Shown one piece after another: positions 1-5,317 of a stretch of DNA of 7,259 nucleotides. The notes under the pieces are model-generated. The model was not told the origin of the DNA. It did not search any database and worked only from the letters and a program-made list of their open reading frames with translations. Source of the stretch: Opitutaceae bacterium (GTDB lineage: Bacteria; Verrucomicrobiota; Verrucomicrobiia; Opitutales; Opitutaceae); contig JAESUN010000069.1 of NCBI GenBank assembly GCA_016763045.1, positions 1 to 7,259 of the forward strand, in the 5' to 3' direction. The translations under genes were made by a program, and so were the position numbers. Position 1 is the stretch's first letter, and each line of letters opens with the position of its first letter.

Positions 1-475
1 AAATGGCTTTCATCGTGCCACTTACATATCCAAGTGCTTTTAGATCAGGCCAGTAGTCAGAAAGATGCGGATAAGCAGGCGCCAAGGTGACAAATCCCTT
101 TTTTGCTAATTCAGCTGCATACGCCATACTTGCCTTGCCTCCCAAACCGACCACCTCCTTATGCCCCAGATCCGTTGTTTGGTGTAGGCAAAGAACAGCT
201 CTTGCCGCATTTCCTGCTAAAGCAACTTTAGGAATAAGCAGATAAGCTGGAACTAGCCCACCAGGTTCCGAGCGATAAGAAATGAGACGCCGAAGATAAG
301 ATCCGCAATCAACTTCCTCCTTTATAAGGATAGCCAAAGGACAACGTTTTTCCTCGCTGGGAAGGCTTCCCATAACAGCCTGCATCTTTAGCAGTATGTG
401 CGTGCGCCTGACCGCCCATTCCTCCTGAGAGACAACCGGGATCAGTATGCCTTGCTCATTCATCAGCTGATTCAT
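1..475 (-). CDS. Alpha/beta-hydrolase family protein, 5' part (C-terminus beyond left edge)
   Basis: The reading frame is open from an ATG at 475 down to the window edge, giving 158 residues with no stop. An in-frame TGA three codons upstream (482-484) rules out a longer N-terminus; a second ATG at codon 5 is an alternative start. There is no signal peptide, so the protein is probably cytoplasmic. Residues 20-40 carry a W-x-x-RR-x-x-IL-x-x-MQ-x-VMG-x-LP pattern that I associate with hydrolases of the Planctomycetes-Verrucomicrobia group. A strand ending in CLHQTT (96-101) is where the oxyanion-hole loop normally lies. After it come a helix (AYAAELAKKGF), the strand VTLAPAYP (129-136) and YVSGTMKAI, which precedes the nucleophile elbow in these proteins. 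The catalytic Ser, Asp and His would all lie beyond the edge, so activity cannot be judged. The fold is fairly certain, but the substrate (an ester, possibly acetylated sugars) is unknown. Confidence 0.75.
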   Translation of the reverse strand, partial: MNQLMNEQGILIPVVSQEEWAVRRTHILLKMQAVMGSLPSEEKRCPLAILIKEEVDCGSYLRRLISYRSEPGGLVPAYLLIPKVALAGNAARAVLCLHQTTDLGHKEVVGLGGKASMAYAAELAKKGFVTLAPAYPHLSDYWPDLKALGYVSGTMKAI

Positions 476-661
476 GGATTGTCAGAATCCGGTGTTTTGA
501 GAGACTGGCAAGTATTTCATAGGTAAAGATATTTCAGTCAAATCTTCATTGGTTGCAATTTCCCATTGACTTTAAATAAATCCGGCATTGCCTAAGCGAC
601 TTGCTTAATTCCAGCTCAGGAGTTTGCGCTTTCAATAAAATGGAAATCGCCGGTTTTTTGA

Positions 662-678
662 TTTGGAATTACTCCAAA
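662..678. repeat. Inverted repeat upstream of tRNA-Lys (possible operator or hairpin)
   Basis: TTTGGA and TCCAAA form a perfect 6-bp inverted repeat around a 5-nt spacer. It overlaps the candidate -35 element of the tRNA promoter, so it could be an operator. An arm this short is also expected by chance in an AT-leaning spacer. Confidence 0.25.
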
Positions 679-690
679 AGCTTCTATCAA
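663..690 (+). promoter_or_regulatory. Candidate sigma-70-type promoter for tRNA-Lys
   Basis: A TTGGAA box (663-668) and a TATCAA box (685-690) are separated by 16 nt; each matches its consensus at four of six positions. Transcription would begin about 5-8 nt before the mature tRNA 5' end at 702, which is sensible for a tRNA precursor. The prediction rests on position and partial matches only. The rest of the 476-701 spacer must also hold the promoter of the divergent hydrolase gene, which I could not pin down. Confidence 0.3.
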
Positions 691-701
691 AGAAACTTTA
701 T

Positions 702-777
702 GGGTCGATAGCTCAATCGGTAGAGCAGTTGCCTTTTAAGCAATTGGTTCGGGGTTCAAGTCCCCGTCGACCCACCA
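702..777 (+). tRNA. tRNA-Lys (anticodon UUU)
   Basis: A complete 76-nt cloverleaf can be folded by eye. The acceptor stem GGGTCGA (702-708) pairs perfectly with TCGACCC (767-773), followed by discriminator A774 and an encoded CCA (775-777). The D stem is GCTC/GAGC (711-714 with 723-726), with GG at 719-720. The anticodon stem GTTGC/GCAAT (728-732 with 740-744, one G-U pair) holds the loop CTTTTAA with anticodon TTT at 735-737. The T stem is CGGGG/CCCCG (750-754 with 762-766) with loop TTCAAGT. It reads lysine codons AAA and AAG. Its 3' end lies only 17 nt before the response-regulator start, so the two may share a transcript. Confidence 0.97.
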
Positions 778-794
778 CTTTCTTCCGCTGAAAT

Positions 795-1457
795 ATGCAG
801 CCTATAAAAAAGAGAATCGTCATTATCGAAGATCAAACGGCGATTCGTGAAATGCTCGCTCTTATTCTAGGAGGCGATGCAAACTATCAAATCGTTGGCG
901 AAGCAGGCGATGGACAAGTCGCATGCGATCTGATCCTAGAGAAACAGCCTGATTTATTGATACTGGACGCCAAACTCCCGGGCTTGAGCGGTCTGGAAAT
1001 CCTACGTAGAGTAGCCTCTAAGCTACCCCGTATGCGAACCATGGTTTTTTCCGCTCATGAAAACGCGGCTCTTATCCGAGATATGCTCGAAGCAGGGGCT
1101 CATGGTTTTGTCGAAAAAACAGCGGGATTAATCGAAGTTACCAAGGGATTGCAAACGGTATCAGAGGGCGGCAATTACTTCGGTCCTTCTATTTCAAGAA
1201 TCTTACAAACTGTTGTCGCCAACCCAACAAGCGCCAACAGTGCGATGGGATCCTTAACCAAAAGAGAAAGAGAAATACTCCAATTGATCGCGGAAGGGTT
1301 AAGCACCAAAGAGATTGCAAACAAACTCTCCCTCAGCGCAAAAACAATTGATAACCATCGAACCAACCTAATGGGGAAACTCGATCTACATAATGTCGCC
1401 AGCATCACTCGCTATGCGATAGAGATCGGATTAATCGAAGCAGAACAACTCCCCTAG
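795..1457 (+). CDS. NarL/FixJ-family response regulator (receiver domain + LuxR-type HTH)
   Basis: This 220-residue protein has the standard two-domain layout. The receiver domain spans about residues 6-125: acidic pair E12-D13, probable phospho-acceptor D58 in LILDAKLPG, conserved S86 in VFSAH and K108 in VEKTA. A GerE/LuxR-type helix-turn-helix covers about 154-217: LTKREREILQLIAEG, then TKEIANKLSLSAKTIDNH as the DNA-binding helices, then the closing helix. All phosphorylation residues are present, so it should be a phosphorylation-controlled transcription factor. No histidine kinase is adjacent, so partner and targets are unknown. The ATG at 795 is fixed by an in-frame TGA at 789-791; no Shine-Dalgarno precedes it, and the tRNA-Lys CCA lies 17 nt upstream. 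It converges on the chelatase gene with a 28-nt gap and no recognisable terminator. Confidence 0.93.
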   Translation: MQPIKKRIVIIEDQTAIREMLALILGGDANYQIVGEAGDGQVACDLILEKQPDLLILDAKLPGLSGLEILRRVASKLPRMRTMVFSAHENAALIRDMLEAGAHGFVEKTAGLIEVTKGLQTVSEGGNYFGPSISRILQTVVANPTSANSAMGSLTKREREILQLIAEGLSTKEIANKLSLSAKTIDNHRTNLMGKLDLHNVASITRYAIEIGLIEAEQLP

Positions 1458-1485
1458 AAAATAACGGGAGCAATCGAGCTTCGTT

Positions 1486-2337
1486 CTAAAAAGGTTTCGC
1501 GAGGAGCGCCTCCTCGTATCTTTCCTGTAAAAGATCGATCAATCCGGGATGCACACTAACGAGATCTGTCATAAAAATTTTCAGATCTGGATTCTTCGCC
1601 TTCGCCCGTTGGCAAATCCGTTCAATATCTCCGTCTTGCCCGGCATGTCGACCTGGTGAAAGAAAAAGCATCGCAAGGACTATGTGATTGCACTGCTTCT
1701 TCTCAGGAAAAGTTTCCAGGGCCGACTCCAGTAGAGGCTCATTAAAAGCGTAAGCACCCCCTTCTCGACGTTCCATCGATGCAGGAATCACGGATTCCTT
1801 CAGACGATTTGAGAGCTCTTCAGCTATCCTGTCTCGAACCTGAGTCACGGCCTTTACCGGGCTCCCGTGATCCACAACGATAAGACCAGGAGCATGCAAA
1901 TGATAACGAAGGACACATTGCCCAATCAAATCCTGAAGAATTTTAGCCAGCATCGGCACGGATTTATTTTCGACCCCCGCTAAAGGCGGAGCCACCCGGA
2001 TATCTATTTCTGGATACTGAGCTTTGAGCTTTTGCAGCTTTGCCGGAAGATAATCCGTCAGAGCTGCACTCGGTCCAAAAAAAAGAGGAATCAGTAAAAA
2101 GGACCTGCCTCCCTCAGCTGCTATTCGGGAAAGTTCAGAATCCAACCTCCTCGCAGGATAACCATCCAACTCTTCGACTGAAATAGAATCCGAATGAAGC
2201 AGTGAGACAGGCGTAACTTCCTCACCTAAACGAGAAGCCAAACGCCCGGCAATTTTACGCAAATTTTTGGTCGAAGCAGGCGCTAGCGATCCATTGTCTA
2301 TCAATAGACAAAAGGACCTATTTTGCGGGTTTTTCAT
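1486..2337 (-). CDS. cbiX: CbiX/SirB-like class II chelatase (sirohydrochlorin cobalto/ferrochelatase family), two-domain form
   Basis: This 283-residue protein is two tandem CbiX-like halves. The family inserts Co(II) or Fe(II) into sirohydrochlorin for cobalamin or siroheme synthesis in the cytoplasm. The C-terminal half (about 150-275) has both hallmark histidines: VVDHGS with H157, and FLSPGRH with H231 followed by acidic residues. In the N-terminal half (about 8-120) the matching sites read IDNGS (N15) and FFGPSAALTD (A92), so the metal-binding histidines are absent there. Numbering is from the ATG at 2337, which has a weak GAG 7 nt upstream; a TTG at 2349 would add four residues. There is no signal peptide. 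No cobalamin, siroheme or heme gene is adjacent, so metal and pathway are unassigned, and the symbol denotes the family. HemH is less likely, given two short CbiX-type repeats with an SPGRH motif. Confidence 0.8.
   Translation of the reverse strand: MKNPQNRSFCLLIDNGSLAPASTKNLRKIAGRLASRLGEEVTPVSLLHSDSISVEELDGYPARRLDSELSRIAAEGGRSFLLIPLFFGPSAALTDYLPAKLQKLKAQYPEIDIRVAPPLAGVENKSVPMLAKILQDLIGQCVLRYHLHAPGLIVVDHGSPVKAVTQVRDRIAEELSNRLKESVIPASMERREGGAYAFNEPLLESALETFPEKKQCNHIVLAMLFLSPGRHAGQDGDIERICQRAKAKNPDLKIFMTDLVSVHPGLIDLLQERYEEALLAKPF
2294..2311. repeat. 18-bp near-perfect palindrome inside the 5' end of the chelatase gene
   Basis: TTGTCTAT and ATAGACAA form a perfect 8-bp inverted repeat with a 2-nt spacer, 27-44 nt into the chelatase coding sequence. 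It encodes the LLID stretch just before the degenerate N-G-S site. It could be an operator or an early mRNA hairpin. One such repeat in 7 kb can also arise by chance. Confidence 0.3.
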
Positions 2338-2444
2338 TTTTATACTCAAAGGAAGCGATCTTCTTGTGAAATTTCTTGCGCCGCTTCATTCTTTACTCAA
2401 TAAGAAGATTCAAGCTTTGTAAGTATCCTACGTATTATTCTTCT

Positions 2445-3008
2445 ATGAAATTTTCGATTAAAATTGTCACGACCATCCTTCTAGGCCTCACGATTCTTCT
2501 TTCTGGATGCAGTAAAAAACCAACTCGCCCCAACCCAAATCAAACAATGTTTGGTCCTGGATCAGGTGCTGGATTGAATGTGCAGAACGTTGAAACAACA
2601 GATATGTTCGGGGATACGGACTCTATGCTGGAAATGCGTGACGGAGCCCTGAACCTAGCAACCGCCAATCAAGAACGTGGCATCCTGCCAAATATTTATT
2701 TTGATTTTAATGCAACTGGCATTCGTGCTTCCGAAAGAGATAAATTGTCCGACGCAGCCGAATATATCCGCAACAACCCAGGAGCAGGTCTTCTCTTGGA
2801 AGGTCATTGTGACTGGCGTGGAACTGCGGAATACAACTTAGGATTGGGTGATCGCCGAGCTGCCAGCGTTCTGAGTTTTCTCAGCACCTTAGGAATAAGT
2901 AACGACGATCTATTGACTTTATCCAAAGGCGACCTTGAAGCGATTGAAAGCAATATGGAGTCTCAATTACAAGATGATCGCCGAGTCGAGCTCGTGATCT
3001 TACGTTAA
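2445..3008 (+). CDS. pal: Pal/OmpA-family peptidoglycan-associated outer-membrane lipoprotein
   Basis: This is a 187-residue lipoprotein. Residues 1-21 are a lipoprotein signal (basic MKFSIK, hydrophobic ILLGLTILL) ending in the lipobox LSG-C22, so the mature protein is anchored by lipidated Cys22. A flexible Pro/Asn/Gly-rich linker follows, then an OmpA-type domain at about 83-187. The domain begins IYFDFNATGIR and has EGHCDWRG (119-126) and NLGLGDRRA (131-139). D123 and R138 match the Pal residues that hold the diaminopimelate of peptidoglycan. Pal tethers the outer membrane to the cell wall, usually with TolA and TolB, but no tol gene is visible. The ATG at 2445 is chosen because it starts the signal peptide; upstream TTG 2376 would prefix 23 unrelated residues. 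No Shine-Dalgarno is present. C122 is unusual at a position often T or A. A strong terminator follows. Confidence 0.88.
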   Translation: MKFSIKIVTTILLGLTILLSGCSKKPTRPNPNQTMFGPGSGAGLNVQNVETTDMFGDTDSMLEMRDGALNLATANQERGILPNIYFDFNATGIRASERDKLSDAAEYIRNNPGAGLLLEGHCDWRGTAEYNLGLGDRRAASVLSFLSTLGISNDDLLTLSKGDLEAIESNMESQLQDDRRVELVILR

Positions 3009-3031
3009 GAAAAATATTTACACTTTTGAAC

Positions 3032-3063
3032 AAAAGCCTCTGGAGTTTCCCGGAGGCTTTTTT
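3032..3063. terminator. Intrinsic bidirectional terminator between pal and the M20 peptidase gene
   Basis: A 12-bp stem, AAAAGCCTCTGG (3032-3043) with CCGGAGGCTTTT (3050-3061), closes a 6-nt loop and contains one T-G wobble. It is followed by a run of six T on the plus strand (3058-3063). On the minus strand the stem is followed by TTTTG, a weaker but usable signal. It lies 24 nt after the pal stop and 5 nt before the convergent peptidase stop, so it probably serves both genes. Confidence 0.92.
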
Positions 3064-3067
3064 GTCG

Positions 3068-4438
3068 TTAACGTAAAGCAAGTGATTTCAAGACATCCTT
3101 CGAAACAGTGATGGCCTTTTTCATCACTCCCAAATGAAAGCTTTCATTGGGAGCATGTAAGTTATCCTCCGGTAGGAATAGCCCGAGCATAATCGAATCC
3201 ATACCCAAAACCCGCTTAATATCCGCAATAATGGGAATACTACCTCCTTCACGAAGAAAGAGAGGTGGTTTACCAAAGACTCGCGTAACGCTAGCCTCAA
3301 TGGTTGAAAAAGCTTTTGCCAGAGCCTCAGATTGATCTTCGGGTGTATTAGGCCTTCCTGGAGGCACGACAAGATAAGGAGCGCCACTGTGACCTGAAGT
3401 TACCTTTATAGAAACTCCAGCAGGGCAACGATCATAAAGAGCCTGACTGATCAAAGCTTCGATCTTCTCAGGTGTTTGATTTGCCACCAAACGTGCACTT
3501 ATTTTAACAAATGCTTTCGATGGAATAACCGTCTTACTCCCCTCGCCCTGATAACCTCCACCAATTCCATTAAACTCAAGGGTTGGTTGAAACCGAACAG
3601 CTTCGAAGGGTGAGAAACCCGGAACACAGCTAAATTGATCAAGACCCAGGAAATCGAGATATTCCGATTCACTCACACCTAGCTTGGCAAGTTCCTGACG
3701 TTCCCAGTCCTCCACATCAACGACATCATCGTAAAATCCATCAATGGCGACGCGCCCATCTGTATCATGCAGTGAATCACAAAGCTGCATGAGCGCTTGA
3801 ATAGGATTCAACAAGGCACCTCCGTGAATCCCTGAATGCAGATCTGTTTTGGGACCTGTCAATTCAGCATCGAGTGTAACGATACCCCGTATCCCGCAGG
3901 TGACAACGATCTGCGATTCATTGGGGCTTCCCGTGTCTGATAGAAAAACAAGATCCGCCGACAAATCCTTTTTTCGCGTTTCCAAGATTTCATTAAAACT
4001 GGGACTTCCTATTTCTTCTTCACCCTCGATCAAAAAGGTAATTCGCAGCGGAAGATCCGGCAATTCCTCGAGCAATGAAGCAACCGCTGCCAGATGAACC
4101 ATGAGAGGACCTTTGTTATCAGCCGTTCCCCGGCCATAAATTCTCTCATCCCTTATAACGGGTTCAAAAGGTGCTGTGTCCCACATCTCCACGGGATCTG
4201 CGGGCTGCACATCGTAGTGTCCATAGATAACAACATGAGGCCAATCAGCAGGTCCATTTCGTTTTCCCAGAATAACCGGATGCAGCGGTGTCTCAATAAC
4301 ATCCACCTCCAATCCCATTTCAGTCAAAAGCCCGGCAACAAACTCCCGGCACTCCGTCATTCCTTTTTGAAAAGAAGAGTCTGTGGAGACACTCTGACAT
4401 CGAACATACTGCTTTAATTTTTCAACCGGATCAAACAT
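3068..4438 (-). CDS. M20-family dipeptidase / metallopeptidase
   Basis: This 456-residue protein is a cytoplasmic M20 dinuclear-zinc peptidase of the type resembling carnosinase-like dipeptidases. All expected catalytic residues are visible: H74 in YGHYDVQP (ligand), D107 in GRGTADNKG (bridging ligand), E141 and E142 in EGEEEIGS (general base and ligand), D168 in LSDTG (ligand) and H428 in DNLHAPNE (last ligand). The dimerisation domain is inserted at about 195-310, and H201 in DLHSGIHGG is the histidine that reaches the partner's active site in this family. Length is normal. The family hydrolyses dipeptides or short peptides; the exact substrate is not predictable. The gene starts 35 nt after the M48 gene stops, on the same strand, so co-transcription is plausible. 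AAGAG about 10 nt before the ATG is a poor ribosome-binding site. Confidence 0.93.
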   Translation of the reverse strand: MFDPVEKLKQYVRCQSVSTDSSFQKGMTECREFVAGLLTEMGLEVDVIETPLHPVILGKRNGPADWPHVVIYGHYDVQPADPVEMWDTAPFEPVIRDERIYGRGTADNKGPLMVHLAAVASLLEELPDLPLRITFLIEGEEEIGSPSFNEILETRKKDLSADLVFLSDTGSPNESQIVVTCGIRGIVTLDAELTGPKTDLHSGIHGGALLNPIQALMQLCDSLHDTDGRVAIDGFYDDVVDVEDWERQELAKLGVSESEYLDFLGLDQFSCVPGFSPFEAVRFQPTLEFNGIGGGYQGEGSKTVIPSKAFVKISARLVANQTPEKIEALISQALYDRCPAGVSIKVTSGHSGAPYLVVPPGRPNTPEDQSEALAKAFSTIEASVTRVFGKPPLFLREGGSIPIIADIKRVLGMDSIMLGLFLPEDNLHAPNESFHLGVMKKAITVSKDVLKSLALR

Positions 4439-4473
4439 AGAGATATTACTCTTGGGGTTCAGTCTTCAAAGAC

Positions 4474-5271
4474 CTAGTTTCGGCCTCTTTCAAAAATGGC
4501 AATGGCTTCCGGCATGAATTCTTTTAGCCGTTGAATTCGCGTCGCATCCGATGGATGCGTTGAAAGCATTTCAGGTGGCCCCCCTTTTCCTTCTTTCGAC
4601 TCAGACATAGCCGTCCAGAATTCGATAGCCACCCGTGGATCATAACCTGCGCGAGCAGCGTAGATAATCCCGATCTGATCCGCTTCGCTCTCATTCAAAC
4701 GAGAATACGGAAGCATGATCCCCAAGGTAGCTCCAACGCCATACGCTGCCATCGCGGCATTTCGCGTCCCACTATCTTCATCATCCATCGCGACAGCCAA
4801 TCCAACACCTCCCAAACCAACAAGAATCGATTGCGACATCCGCTCGGAACCATGCTTAGCTGTCACATGAGCAATTTCATGCCCCATCACAATCGCGAGT
4901 TTTTCATCGGTATCAGCCACCTTGAGTAAACCTGTATAGATTCCAACCTTTCCCCCAGGAAGAGCAAATGCATTGACGCTTTCGTTCTCGAAGAGAACGA
5001 ATTCCCATTCCGCATTCGGGATATTATCTCCAACAGCTTGAGCTATCCGTTTCCCCACACGATTAACCATCGCCGTCGCTTCGACATCATCAGAAATCTT
5101 CTCCTTTTTCTTTATCTCAGAAAAAGCAGATACGCCGAGCGCAAGCTCTTTTTCCGAAGAAATAAAGTTAAGAGAACGCCTACCCGTTTCCGGGACAGTG
5201 TAACAACTGGATAAATACAAGCAGAGGGCACCAAGGCCCGCCAATCGAAAAAACAGTGTTCCCTTTTTCAT
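4474..5271 (-). CDS. M48-family zinc metalloprotease lipoprotein (BepA/LoiP-like)
   Basis: This is a 265-residue lipoprotein. The signal MKKGTLFFRLAGLGALCLYLSS ends in a lipobox-like LSS-C23, followed by YTVPETGRR, typical of periplasmic M48 proteases. The catalytic core has VMGHEIAH (HExxH; H131, E132, H135) and YSRLNESEAD, in which E194 is the probable third zinc ligand. A conserved STHPSDATRI segment lies at 237-246. FALPGGKVGIYTGLL before HExxH is also characteristic. Members such as BepA and LoiP degrade or help assemble outer-membrane proteins; this one lacks BepA's C-terminal TPR repeats and ends soon after the protease domain. It should act in the periplasm, anchored to a membrane by Cys23. 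The ATG at 5271 is chosen because it begins the signal peptide; an upstream in-frame start at 5307 would bury it. It starts 46 nt after purH stops. No usable Shine-Dalgarno is seen. Confidence 0.9.
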   Translation of the reverse strand: MKKGTLFFRLAGLGALCLYLSSCYTVPETGRRSLNFISSEKELALGVSAFSEIKKKEKISDDVEATAMVNRVGKRIAQAVGDNIPNAEWEFVLFENESVNAFALPGGKVGIYTGLLKVADTDEKLAIVMGHEIAHVTAKHGSERMSQSILVGLGGVGLAVAMDDEDSGTRNAAMAAYGVGATLGIMLPYSRLNESEADQIGIIYAARAGYDPRVAIEFWTAMSESKEGKGGPPEMLSTHPSDATRIQRLKEFMPEAIAIFERGRN

Positions 5272-5317
5272 CCTGATAAAACTATCTTCAAAAGTGCTAA
5301 TTATCAATCATGTACGA

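Noticed and set aside
593..607. TAAGC-GACTT-GCTTA inverted repeat in the spacer before tRNA-Lys
   Set aside because: Only five base pairs, AT-rich, and not aligned with any promoter or gene boundary I can define.
1175..1408. Antisense open frame inside the response regulator
   Set aside because: It lies opposite conserved HTH codons, has no recognisable protein features and is a shadow of the real gene; the same holds for the antisense frames inside the M20 gene and purH.
1458..1485. Terminator between the response regulator and the chelatase gene
   Set aside because: The 28-nt convergent gap has no stem of useful length and no T run in either direction.
2376..2444. Longer Pal protein starting at the TTG at 2376
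   Set aside because: It would put 23 basic and aromatic residues before a well-formed lipoprotein signal peptide; the ATG at 2445 is the natural start.
5272..5307. Longer M48 protein starting at 5307
   Set aside because: Twelve acidic and mixed residues would precede the MKKG lipoprotein signal, which would weaken export; the ATG at 5271 fits better.
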